Below the pieces are notes generated by a model that was not told the DNA's origin, made no database searches, and saw only the letters and a list, made by a program, of their open reading frames with translations. A stretch of 64,000 nt of DNA from Microbacteriaceae bacterium (GTDB lineage: Bacteria > Actinomycetota > Actinomycetes > Actinomycetales > Microbacteriaceae), in contig SCRE01000005.1 of NCBI GenBank assembly GCA_004297935.1, positions 62,001 through 126,000 of the forward strand, written 5' to 3'. A program made the translations under genes and the position numbers. Each line of letters begins with the position of its first letter. Position 1 is the stretch's first letter. This document shows, piece by piece, positions 45,833 to 53,865 of the stretch.

Positions 45833-46975
45833 GTGACCGAAAACTCTTCTGCGCCTCGTCAATCGGCCTCGTACCGCGACGCCGGTGTCGACACCGCAGC
45901 CGGTGACCTCGCCGTCGAACTGATGAAGGACGCTGTTTCCGCAACACACGGCCCCGAGGTGCTCGGCGGCATCGGTGGATTCGCCGGGCTGTTCGACGCA
46001 TCCGCGTTGAAGGCGTACGACAGGCCGCTGCTGGCGACCTCCACAGACGGTGTCGGCACCAAGGTCGCGATCGCACAGGCGCTCGACAAGCACGACACGA
46101 TCGGCCAAGACCTCGTCGGAATGGTCGTCGACGACATCGTCGTGGTCGGAGCGAGGCCGCTGTTCATGACCGACTACATCGCCTGCGGCACGGTCGTGCC
46201 CGCGCGGATCGCGTCGATCGTCGCGGGCATCGCAGACGCCTGCTCGGCGACCGGCACCGCGCTGGTCGGCGGCGAAACGGCCGAGCACCCCGGGCTTCTC
46301 GGCCCCGACGACTACGACGTGGCCGGTGCGGCCGTCGGTGCCGTCGAAGCGGATGCCGTGCTCGGTGCCGGTCGCGTGCGTGACGGTGACATCGTGCTCG
46401 CCCTCGAATCGTCGGGCATCCACTCGAACGGATTCTCGCTCGTGCGGCACATACTGGCCGCCTGCGGCGTCGGCTTCACCGACCGGCTCGCCGAGTTCGG
46501 CGGCGATACCAGCAGTGGCACCGTCGGGGAGGTGCTGCTGACGCCGACGCGGCTCTACACCTCCTCGCTGTTGCGGGTGCTGGGCGACGCGCCGCTCGGC
46601 GCATCCGTTCATTCGCTGTCGCACGTGACCGGCGGCGGGATAGCGGCGAACCTGGCCCGCGTGCTGCCGATCGGCTCGTGGGTCGAGGTCGACCGCTCGA
46701 CCTGGTCGCCGCCACCGGTTTTCCGGGTGCTGAGCGACCTGGCCGGCACGGCACTCGAGAGTGCCGAGGGCACCTGGAACCTCGGCATCGGCTTCTTCGC
46801 TGTCGTCGCAGCGAATGCCGCCGGCGCCATCGCCGCGGCGCTCGCCGCCGACGGCATCCCGACCTGGCAGGTCGGCACCGTGTCGATGTCGAGGCGGGAT
46901 CTCACCGGCTTCGAGCAGGGCGCGAAAGGTGTCGACGGCGGCGCCGTCCGGCTGATCGGCGGCTATCGCGACTGA
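45833..46975 (+). CDS. purM: Phosphoribosylformylglycinamidine cyclo-ligase (AIR synthetase)
   Basis: The protein is 380 aa from GTG 45833. It converts FGAM to AIR with ATP. Standard blocks are SYRDAGVDTAAGDLAVELMK, LLATSTDGVGTKVAIAQALDKHDTIGQDLVGMVVDDIVVVGARPLFMTDYI, GTALVGGETAEHPG, ALESSGIHSNGFSLVR and HVTGGGIAANLARVLP. It is divergent from purF across the right inverted repeat, which leaves fewer than 40 bp of unique sequence upstream of its start. Confidence 0.96.
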   Translation: MTENSSAPRQSASYRDAGVDTAAGDLAVELMKDAVSATHGPEVLGGIGGFAGLFDASALKAYDRPLLATSTDGVGTKVAIAQALDKHDTIGQDLVGMVVDDIVVVGARPLFMTDYIACGTVVPARIASIVAGIADACSATGTALVGGETAEHPGLLGPDDYDVAGAAVGAVEADAVLGAGRVRDGDIVLALESSGIHSNGFSLVRHILAACGVGFTDRLAEFGGDTSSGTVGEVLLTPTRLYTSSLLRVLGDAPLGASVHSLSHVTGGGIAANLARVLPIGSWVEVDRSTWSPPPVFRVLSDLAGTALESAEGTWNLGIGFFAVVAANAAGAIAAALAADGIPTWQVGTVSMSRRDLTGFEQGAKGVDGGAVRLIGGYRD

Positions 46976-47203
46976 GAGGTCTTCGCGTGCGGCCTGATTG
47001 CCGGTGGCTGCCACCCGTCCGAGGTTCGCCGGCCGCCACGGCCCGTCGCTGAGCGCCGCCGCGGCCGGGACGGCCACGCATCGGTGCCTCTTTGACACGG
47101 TTCGCGCCAGTAGCAGGTTCACCGCGGATTCCGTTGAAACCGGCGCCGTGATGGGAAACTGGAGCAGTGAGACCGTGAGCGTGTTCCGAGAGGGGTGGTC
47201 ATC
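46976..47203. other. 228-bp intergenic region, purM to phosphoesterase
   Basis: Nothing beyond the expected promoter of the next gene is seen. No hairpin or small ORF is supported. Confidence 0.4.
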
Positions 47204-48517
47204 ATGCCGGCAACCGGCCTGTCCGCTGTGGAGCATCTGGTCGTCGTGATGCTGGAGAATCGTTCGCTCGACCACATGCTCGGATACCTGTACGCCGACT
47301 CCGGCAACGTGTCTGCCTCGGGGGATGTCTTCGACGGGCTGACCGGCACCGAGTCCTGCCCGGGGACCGACGGAAGCCTGGTCACCGTCTACCCGCTGAA
47401 CGAGTCGACGCCGAACCTCTACTTCATGCCCGGAGCCGATCCCGGCGAGGGGTACCGGGCGACGAACGACCAACTCTACGGAAGCCCGAGCGCACCGACC
47501 ACGGGTGCGATCCCGCCGATGACCGGTTTCGTGACCAATTTCGCCTCCGCCATCGCGCAGGACCGTGCGGACGGCTGGTACGTCGTGCCGGGTACGACAG
47601 AGCAGCTGATCATGGGCTGTCACACCCCGGAGACGTTGCCCGTGCTCTCGGCGATGGCGAAGGGTTTCGCGGTCTGCGACCGGTGGTTCGGTTCCGTGCC
47701 GACACAGACGATACCCAACCGGGCGTTCCTCGCCGCCGGCACCAGCCAGGGTCGCATGGACGACAAAGCCAAACGGTTCACCGCGCCCAGTATTTTCGGA
47801 AGGCTGACCAGGAACAACATCAGCTGGAAGATCTACGGCGACACGGCGTCACCGCTCACCAAGCTGGACTTCGACGACACCCGATCCGCCCCGGCGGCGC
47901 ATTTCGGCCGGTTCGCCGACTTCGAGGCGGATGCTGCGGCAGGCCGACTTCCCGCGTACGCGTTCCTCGAGCCGTCGTGGTCGGCGGCCGGCAACAGTGA
48001 GCATCCCAACTACAACGTCGCCCTCGGCGAGCAGTTTCTCCTGGGCATCTACCGCGCGCTTCGGAACGGGGTGGACTGGGACTCCACCCTGCTGATCGTC
48101 ACCTACGACGAGCACGGCGGATGCTACGACCACGTCGCCCCACCATGGGGCGCGACCCCGCCCGACGCCGCACCCGGCGAATTCGGCTTCGACTTCACCC
48201 GATTCGGGCCGCGAGTGCCGACGGTGCTGATCAGCCCCCTCATCCCGGTCGGCACCGTCTTCCGGCCGGCTGGAACCGTTCCGCTGGATCACACCAGTGT
48301 GCTGGCCACGATTGAACGTCGTTGGGGTCTGCCGGCACTGACCCGTCGCGATGCTGCGGCACCGGATGTCGGCGGGGCGTTGACCCTCGCCACCTCACGC
48401 ACGGATGACCCGCTCTCCGGCGTGCTGGCGCCGACCGCCCCGGCGACGCCGCCGGCGTTGGCCGCCCAACCCGCCCATTTGCAACAGGTGCACGACGCAC
48501 TGCTCGCACAACCGTGA
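47204..48517 (+). CDS. Phospholipase C / acid-phosphatase-type phosphoesterase without signal peptide
   Basis: The protein is 437 aa from ATG 47204 (GAGAGGGG upstream; GTG 47195 is an alternative). It belongs to the PLC/AcpA phosphoesterase family: VEHLVVVMLENRSLDHMLGYL with metal ligands at the N-terminus, FGSVPTQTIPNRAFLAAGTS around the nucleophile region, YAFLEPSW, and VTYDEHGGCYDHVAPP with further ligands. It hydrolyses phosphate mono- or diesters. Most family members are exported, often by Tat; here the protein starts directly at the catalytic domain with no hydrophobic leader, so a cytosolic location is predicted. Confidence 0.85.
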   Translation: MPATGLSAVEHLVVVMLENRSLDHMLGYLYADSGNVSASGDVFDGLTGTESCPGTDGSLVTVYPLNESTPNLYFMPGADPGEGYRATNDQLYGSPSAPTTGAIPPMTGFVTNFASAIAQDRADGWYVVPGTTEQLIMGCHTPETLPVLSAMAKGFAVCDRWFGSVPTQTIPNRAFLAAGTSQGRMDDKAKRFTAPSIFGRLTRNNISWKIYGDTASPLTKLDFDDTRSAPAAHFGRFADFEADAAAGRLPAYAFLEPSWSAAGNSEHPNYNVALGEQFLLGIYRALRNGVDWDSTLLIVTYDEHGGCYDHVAPPWGATPPDAAPGEFGFDFTRFGPRVPTVLISPLIPVGTVFRPAGTVPLDHTSVLATIERRWGLPALTRRDAAAPDVGGALTLATSRTDDPLSGVLAPTAPATPPALAAQPAHLQQVHDALLAQP

Positions 48518-48523
48518 CAAGGC

Positions 48524-48538
48524 CGGCCGCTGCGGCCG
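48524..48538. terminator. Short GC hairpin between converging phosphoesterase and regulator genes
   Basis: CGGCCGCTGCGGCCG can fold with GGCCG/CGGCC arms and a CTG loop in the 46-bp gap between the two gene ends. There is no T-run, so it is a weak candidate. Confidence 0.3.
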
Positions 48539-48563
48539 AGGACCACGCGTGCGCCGTCGGTCG

Positions 48564-49181
48564 TCACAGGAGCCAACCGTGTTCGGCGGCGGTCGTGGCG
48601 GCATCCGATCGGTTGCGGGTGCCTGTCTTGCCGATCGCGCTGGACAGGTGATTGCGCACGGTGCCGGCCGTCAGGTGCAGCTCTTGGGCGATGTCGGCGA
48701 CCGAACCGCCACGCTGCGCCGCCCGCAGGACATCGGTCTCGCGCTCGGTCAGCGGTGACGTTCCCGACGCGAGCGACTCGGCGGCCAGGGCGGGATCGAC
48801 GACCCGCAAACCCTGCGCGACCCGACGTACCGCGTCGGCCAGTTGGCCGGCCGGTGTGTCCTTGACGATGAACCCGCTCGCCCCGGCCTCCATCGCCCGG
48901 CGCAGGTAGCCCGGTCGGCCGAACGTGGTGACGATCAACGATCGGCACTGCGGATGCTGCTGCCGCAGCTGCCGCGCCACCGCCAGCCCGTCCAGCCCCG
49001 GCATCTCGACATCGAGCAGTGCGACCTGCGCGTCGTGCGCACGTGCGGCCTCGAGAACCTCGTCGCCGCGACCGACCTGCGCGACGACGTGCAGGTCCGG
49101 CTCGAGTTCGAGCAGCGCTGCGAGCGCGCCGCGCACCAGCGCTTGATCGTCGGCGAGCAGGATCCGAATCGATGTGCTCAC
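48564..49181 (-). CDS. NarL/FixJ-type response regulator (DesR-like)
   Basis: The protein is 205 aa. The receiver domain has acidic residues DD at 11-12 (ILLADDQALVRG), the phosphoacceptor Asp57 in VALLDVEMPGLDG, and Lys in FIVKDTPAGQLADAV. The C-terminal LuxR-type helix-turn-helix is LTERETDVLRAAQRGGSVADIAQELHLTAGTVRNHLSSAIGKTGTRNRSDA. Its start overlaps the histidine kinase stop by 4 nt. Its likely target is the ABC exporter encoded upstream in the same cluster. Confidence 0.93.
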   Translation of the reverse strand: MSTSIRILLADDQALVRGALAALLELEPDLHVVAQVGRGDEVLEAARAHDAQVALLDVEMPGLDGLAVARQLRQQHPQCRSLIVTTFGRPGYLRRAMEAGASGFIVKDTPAGQLADAVRRVAQGLRVVDPALAAESLASGTSPLTERETDVLRAAQRGGSVADIAQELHLTAGTVRNHLSSAIGKTGTRNRSDAATTAAEHGWLL

Positions 49182-50407
49182 GCCGCCCCCCTGACAGCGA
49201 CCCGCACCCCACCGCGTTCGCTACGGGTCACGGTCAGCTCGGCGCCGGCTTTGCCCGCTCGCTCGCGCAACCCGAGCAGGCCCACGCCGGCCTGCGGGAT
49301 CGGGCCGCCCGCCGCGTCCGCCGCCGCGTCCGCCAGGCCGCATCCGTCGTCTTCAACGGTGAGTTCCGTACGCGTCACATGCACCCAGCAATTGTGCGCA
49401 CCGGAATGCCGGACCACGTTGGTGACCGCCTCACGGAGCACCCATCCGAAAAGCTCGAGCAGATCGGCGGCAGGATCGGCGGCAGCAAAGTCTGCGTTTG
49501 GCGGCAGGTGCGGCTCGATGTCCGCTGCCGCAAGCGCCGCTTGCGCGGCTCCGAGCTCGGTCGACAGCGTCATCTCGCGATAGCCGGCCACGGCTGCGCG
49601 CAGATCGGCCAGCGCCGCGCGGGAGAGCCGTTCGATGTCGGCGATCTCCGCTTCGGCGCGCACGGGATCGATCGGAACCAGTCGTCGGGCCAGCTCCGAC
49701 TTCACCGTGACGACGGTCAGCGAATGGCCGAGCACATCATGCATGTCGCGGGAGAACCGGGCACGCTCCTCGACCACGGCCAGCCGCGCTACCTCGCCCT
49801 GCGCCTGCCTCAGCTCGCGCATGGCCTTGATCTGCTGATTGATGCCGAACATCATCACGGCAACCGAGAAGATGATCGGGGCGGCGATCACTGTGGAATC
49901 GGCGAAGCCGGTCACGAATCCATAGATCAGCGGCACGGCCACCAACACCGTGACGATCGGGATGAAGAGGATCAATTCTTCGCACAGCGTCGCGGCGACC
50001 GCGCCGACCAGAATCCACAGCCACAGCGCGTCCGCACCGATCAACGGCAAGAACAGGCCGGTGTAGGTCCAGTACATGCCGAGGATGCCCACCCGGATTC
50101 TGCGGCCCTCCGACCAGCCCATGGGGGGCAGGAAGATGAATCCGATGTAGAAGGGGATCAGCAGCGCCGTGGCGATGATCTGCTGCGTCAACCCGTAGGC
50201 GTTTGGGCTGCTCCAGATCGAGATGATCATGATCACCTGATAGATCAGGCCGAACCCCGCACCCCGATACCAGCCGCGAGCGTTGCGGTTGCGGATGTTC
50301 GCCGTCGCGCGCGTCCACCAGGCTCGGAACGGCGAGCCTGGTGTCGTGGGTTGCACCGCCACATCCGTGTCAGTCACATCCGCGTCAGTCACATCCATGT
50401 CAGTCAC
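49178..50407 (-). CDS. Sensor histidine kinase (DesK/HisKA_3 type)
   Basis: The protein is about 409 aa from GTG 50407 (AGAGGA upstream); a TTG at 50464 is the other option. There are about five membrane helices (residues about 35-200), then a HisKA_3 dimerisation helix with ERARFSRDMHDVLGHSLTVV (phospho-accepting His), and an ATPase domain with REAVTNVVRHSGAHNCWVHV and VEDDGCGLADA, LGLRERA. The first residues after the start, VTDMDVTDADVTDTD, come from three 15-nt DNA repeats. It is paired with the downstream response regulator. Confidence 0.92.
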   Translation of the reverse strand: MTDMDVTDADVTDTDVAVQPTTPGSPFRAWWTRATANIRNRNARGWYRGAGFGLIYQVIMIISIWSSPNAYGLTQQIIATALLIPFYIGFIFLPPMGWSEGRRIRVGILGMYWTYTGLFLPLIGADALWLWILVGAVAATLCEELILFIPIVTVLVAVPLIYGFVTGFADSTVIAAPIIFSVAVMMFGINQQIKAMRELRQAQGEVARLAVVEERARFSRDMHDVLGHSLTVVTVKSELARRLVPIDPVRAEAEIADIERLSRAALADLRAAVAGYREMTLSTELGAAQAALAAADIEPHLPPNADFAAADPAADLLELFGWVLREAVTNVVRHSGAHNCWVHVTRTELTVEDDGCGLADAAADAAGGPIPQAGVGLLGLRERAGKAGAELTVTRSERGGVRVAVRGAA

Positions 50408-50484
50408 TGTAGCTTTGTCCTCTTTCGCTTGTCCGGTTGCGTCAGGTGCCGGTTGCCCAGGCAATCCTCGGCACTGATTCGATC

Positions 50485-50545
50485 ATTAATGGTTCGCAAA
50501 GTGTCTTTACCGCGTGATCGGCAGAGCACTTTGCGCACCATTAAT
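50485..50545. promoter_or_regulatory. 19-bp inverted repeat upstream of the histidine kinase gene
   Basis: The arms ATTAATGGTTCGCAAAGTG (50485-50503) and its complement (50527-50545) match at 18 of 19 positions with a 23-nt spacer. The site lies between the ABC permease stop and the kinase start, all on the minus strand. It may be a terminator for the exporter, an operator for the response regulator, or a tiny mobile element. Confidence 0.6.
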
Positions 50546-50574
50546 TCGGATCATTCGGGCCGACGGTGCGGGCG

Positions 50575-51411
50575 TCAACTGCGGGCGGCGTCGCGCTTGT
50601 AGCGCCAGGAGATGAGCACCGCCAGCGCGATGGTCCAGCCGAGCAGGATCAGCACCGGTTCGAGTGCGTTGCCGCTGACGCTTGCCCCCATCTGACCGAG
50701 GCGATTGAGCCAGTATGACGGAACGGCTTGAGCCACGTTCGAGACCCAGCTCGGCATGATCTGCAGCGGAATCCACAGGCCGCCGAGGATCGCCAAGCCG
50801 AAGAACACGATCAGGAACAGCGGCTGCGCATACGACGGCTTGGCGAACTGGCCGATCAGCACCGCGATCAGGGCGAACGGGACGACCCCGATCCAAAGCC
50901 CGAGCGTAGCCATGGTCCAGCCCAGGAACGAGAGCTTCGCGCCCAGCACGACCACCGCCACGACGATCAGCAGCACGATCGAGACGAGTGCGACCGCCAG
51001 GGCGGACACCACCTTCGAAAGCAGGTAGCCGGCGCCGGTCAGCGGGGTGAGTCGCAACTGGCGATTCCAACCGAGCGAACGCTCCGTGACGATGTTGAAC
51101 GCCTGCCCGAGCGCGGCCATCATGCCGCCATAACCGGCCATCTGGATCGTCGTCACGACGACCCACGGCAGCCCGGTCACCCTGTCGATGACGCCGCCCG
51201 ATCCGTAGGCGCTTCCGAACACCAGCAGCATGAGCAGTGGAACGGCGAAGGTGAAGATCAGTCCGCGCAGGTTGCGCAGTTGCCGGGCCGACTCCAGCCC
51301 GAGGTAGCGCACCGGGGTCGAAAGGAGCGCGCCGGGGATCCCGCGACGTCGGCGCCGAGGAAGCTGTGTGTGCGAGGTTTCACCGTTCGAGGCTGCACTG
51401 GTCGAGATCAT
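50575..51411 (-). CDS. ABC-2-type transporter permease
   Basis: The protein is 278 aa from ATG 51411. After a basic N-terminus there are six hydrophobic segments, including LIFTFAVPLLMLLVFGSAYG, VVSALAVALVSIVLLIVVAVVVLG and LFLIVFFGLAILGGLWIPLQIMPSWV. The ILGGLWIPLQIMPSW region is the conserved ABC2_membrane motif (DrrB/YhfI-like exporters). It is coupled to the ATPase gene by a 4-nt overlap. The substrate is unknown; drug, peptide or lipid export is typical. Confidence 0.9.
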   Translation of the reverse strand: MISTSAASNGETSHTQLPRRRRRGIPGALLSTPVRYLGLESARQLRNLRGLIFTFAVPLLMLLVFGSAYGSGGVIDRVTGLPWVVVTTIQMAGYGGMMAALGQAFNIVTERSLGWNRQLRLTPLTGAGYLLSKVVSALAVALVSIVLLIVVAVVVLGAKLSFLGWTMATLGLWIGVVPFALIAVLIGQFAKPSYAQPLFLIVFFGLAILGGLWIPLQIMPSWVSNVAQAVPSYWLNRLGQMGASVSGNALEPVLILLGWTIALAVLISWRYKRDAARS

Positions 51412-52328
51412 GCTCTTGCTCCAATACCTGCGGTTTCGGTGAGGGCGAGGAAGGCATCGTCCATGTTGTGAGCGGTGACCTCGATATCGTGTACGTCTGC
51501 GTGCTCCGACAACAGCGCCCGCAACGCGGCATCCGGATTGTTGCTGACGATGGTGAACTGCCCGCCACGGTGCTCGACGCTGGTCACGCCGGGCAGACGC
51601 TGCAGCTCGGCGGCGACATCCGCCGTCCATTCGAAGTCGAAACAAGCTCGGATGCGACGCCCCGACACGACCGACTTCACCTCGGCAGGCGTGCCGTCTG
51701 CGACGATCTGCCCGGCGCTGAGCATGATGATTCGGTCGGCGTAGGTGTCTGCCTCGTCGAGGTAGTGCGTCGCGAACACGACCGTGCGGCCCTCGTCGGT
51801 GAACTCCCGCATGGACTGCCAGAACACGCGCCGTGCTTCGACATCCATTGCGGCGGTCGGCTCGTCGAGGATCAGCAGGTCGGGGTTGGAGACCACGGCG
51901 ACCGCGAAGCGCGCCCGTTGCATCTGCCCACCGGAGAGCTTGCTGACCTTCTGCTTGGCGATCTCGGTGCAGCGCGCGCGTTCGAGCGCCTCCGCGACGG
52001 TGAGCGGATGCCTGTGCACACTCGCGACGAGCGCGACCGCTCGCGAGACGGTCAGCTCCGGCAGCAGTGCACCGCCCTGCAGCATGGCGCCGACGCGGCC
52101 GGCTGTGACGGCCTCGCGCGGATCGGCGCCGAAGAGGGTTGCCGCCCCTGCGGTCGGCGCCGCGAGTCCGAGCGCAAGGTCGATGGTGGTGGATTTGCCG
52201 GCACCGTTCGGTCCGAGCAGGGCGACGACCTCACCGGTGCCGATGGTGACGTCGATGCCGTCGACCGCGGTGAGCGAGCCGAAGCGTTTGCGTAGGCCGG
52301 TGAGTTGTATTGCTGGTGTTCGATTCAC
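51408..52328 (-). CDS. ABC transporter ATP-binding protein
   Basis: The protein is 306 aa from GTG 52328. The nucleotide-binding domain has Walker A GPNGAGKST (about residues 39-47), signature KLSGGQMQRARFA, Walker B PDLLILDEPTAAMD and the His-loop VVFATHYLDEAD. A C-terminal DrrA-type extension (residues about 215-306) follows. With the downstream permease and the adjacent DesKR-like two-component system it forms a sensed export module. Confidence 0.93.
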   Translation of the reverse strand: MNRTPAIQLTGLRKRFGSLTAVDGIDVTIGTGEVVALLGPNGAGKSTTIDLALGLAAPTAGAATLFGADPREAVTAGRVGAMLQGGALLPELTVSRAVALVASVHRHPLTVAEALERARCTEIAKQKVSKLSGGQMQRARFAVAVVSNPDLLILDEPTAAMDVEARRVFWQSMREFTDEGRTVVFATHYLDEADTYADRIIMLSAGQIVADGTPAEVKSVVSGRRIRACFDFEWTADVAAELQRLPGVTSVEHRGGQFTIVSNNPDAALRALLSEHADVHDIEVTAHNMDDAFLALTETAGIGARA

Positions 52329-52445
52329 CTTTTCAGGGTGCCGCTTCGGGTGTGCCTCGTCCCGGGCCGCCTGTCAGGGAGTTGCCGTGACATTTGTCAC
52401 GCCCAGTCCACCCAGTCGGCCCGTGGCGTTCGCAGGGCGTCGACG

Positions 52446-52536
52446 CTAGACCGGATTTTGCACGTGAACCCAGACCGGCAACCGGCTGCCAGACCGGTCT
52501 TGCGCCACATGCCCGGCGCAGCGCCAACGCTCCGTC
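52446..52536. repeat. Dispersed intergenic repeat, family B (copy 2)
   Basis: It carries GACCGGATTTTGCACGTGAA, CCCAGACCGGCAACCGGC and TGCCAGACCGGTCTTGCGCC, and aligns with the reverse complement of 15973-16060. It lies between the ABC ATPase promoter and the GntR gene end and has no coding potential. Confidence 0.6.
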
Positions 52537-52572
52537 GACGCTCGTCCGCTTGAGCCAGATTCGACCGCTTGG

Positions 52573-53310
52573 CTAGTGCTCGCCGACGATCGTCAGCCCG
52601 CGCGCCTTGAAACGGGTGCGGTCGGCATTCAGCGACGCGACGAGGCGCTCCGTCGTGTTCCGGATGTGTGCGACGACCGCGCGAGTACCGGCATCCGCGT
52701 CGCGGGCCTCAAGCGCGGCCAGGATCTGCTGATGCTCACCGCGAACCTGCGCACGCGACTGCGCCGTGCGCAGGTCCAGCCAGCGCGTGCGTGCGAGCCG
52801 GGTGACGACGTCTTGAACACCGGCGACCAAGAACGGATTGCCGGAGAGTCGCGCCAGCTCGACATGGACATTCGGACCCTTCGCCCCATGCTCGACATCA
52901 TCGTCGACCGACAGCGAACGGAGCAACTCGAGCACAGCAGCGAGATCCGCATCGGATGCCCGCCGACACGCGAGCCGCACGGCCGCCGCCTCGACCGCTT
53001 CACGATATTCGGATGCCGCGCGCACCTCGTCGAGATCGATCGGCGCGACGATCCAGCCGCGACCGTCGCGACGCACCAGACCCTCGGTGTCGAGGCGCAG
53101 CAGTGCGGCGCGCACCGGCGTGCGAGATGCCGAGAACTCGCTCTCGAGGCCGCGCTCGGTGAGCCGTTCCCCCGGCGTCAGGTCGAGTTCGAGGACCGCC
53201 GTGCGCAGGCGTGCATAGATCGACGCTGTCTGCGAGATCGGTCCTGTCGCAACTGTCGTGGCGGCTGGGGGTGTCGGGCCGGCCGGCGTCTCGATCGGTG
53301 TTTCGGGCAT
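52573..53310 (-). CDS. GntR-family regulator (FCD/VanR type)
   Basis: The protein is 245 aa. A Pro/Thr-rich N-terminus precedes the winged helix: ASIYARLRTAVLELDLTPGERLTERGLESEFSASRTPVRAALLRLDTEGLVRRDGRGWIV. The C-terminal helical FCD ligand domain includes YREAVEAAAVRLACRRAS, HVELARLSGNPFLV and EHQQILAALEARDADAG, retaining the metal-ligand Asp/His positions. Such regulators usually control sugar-acid or amino-acid catabolism. No target gene is adjacent in an obvious way. Confidence 0.88.
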   Translation of the reverse strand: MPETPIETPAGPTPPAATTVATGPISQTASIYARLRTAVLELDLTPGERLTERGLESEFSASRTPVRAALLRLDTEGLVRRDGRGWIVAPIDLDEVRAASEYREAVEAAAVRLACRRASDADLAAVLELLRSLSVDDDVEHGAKGPNVHVELARLSGNPFLVAGVQDVVTRLARTRWLDLRTAQSRAQVRGEHQQILAALEARDADAGTRAVVAHIRNTTERLVASLNADRTRFKARGLTIVGEH

Positions 53311-53511
53311 GTCAGCACCGTAGCATTCGGGATGCCGAGTTGGTGTCCCGAATGGTGCGTTTCGACGGCGTCGCCGGATAGCGCCTGCTCGTCACCGCGA
53401 GCGGAATGATCCGGCTGCTGTGATCGGAGCCATGGTGCGATCATGGAATAATGGTTCCGCCGGAGAACAGTGCACCGGGACCTCGTCCACGGGCCTGTCG
53501 CATCCAGCGCG

Positions 53512-53718
53512 TTACGCGCGCTTGGACTGGTCGTGCGTCTCGTATTCGTCGTTCGCGTCGCTGTCGGGCTCGTAGTCAGCCCACTTCGAGTAGTCGGCAT
53601 CGTTGTGGGAGTGCCCGGTCAACTCGCGCTCGAGCTCGTCGTAATTGACGTTCGGGCTGTAAGCCTTCAGTTCACGCGCGATCTTGGTGTGCTTAGCTTT
53701 TTGACGGCCGCGCCCCAT
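53512..53718 (-). CDS. DUF3073 small basic/acidic protein
   Basis: The protein is 68 aa from ATG 53718. MGRGRQKAKHTKIARELKAYSP and NVNYDELERELTG are the hallmark of DUF3073, a short actinobacterial family with a basic head and an acidic tail (DADYSKWADYEPDSDANDEY). The function is unknown. It is divergent from the flavin monooxygenase, with a small palindrome between them. Upstream of it (53719-53865) no other gene is seen. Confidence 0.88.
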   Translation of the reverse strand: MGRGRQKAKHTKIARELKAYSPNVNYDELERELTGHSHNDADYSKWADYEPDSDANDEYETHDQSKRA

Positions 53719-53789
53719 GCGAGACCCCCTTACGATGACAGGCCGGGCGAGCAATGAGTCGCACGGGATTGACGAACAGCAAGATAAGA

Positions 53790-53806
53790 AAACTAACGGC
53801 TAGTTT
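53790..53806. promoter_or_regulatory. Palindrome AAACTA-ACGGC-TAGTTT
   Basis: A perfect 6-bp inverted repeat lies in an A/T-rich stretch between the divergent DUF3073 and flavin monooxygenase genes. It could be an operator serving one or both promoters, but no regulator is suggested by the context. Confidence 0.4.
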
Positions 53807-53865
53807 AGCATGAGGGCCCGTAACAGCCTGCGAAGCCCGTGCAGCCGATTGTGAGGGAACGGGGC

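Noticed and set aside
45638-47623. 661-codon minus-strand frame opposite purM
   Set aside because: It is a shadow of purM and the phosphoesterase start; no family features.
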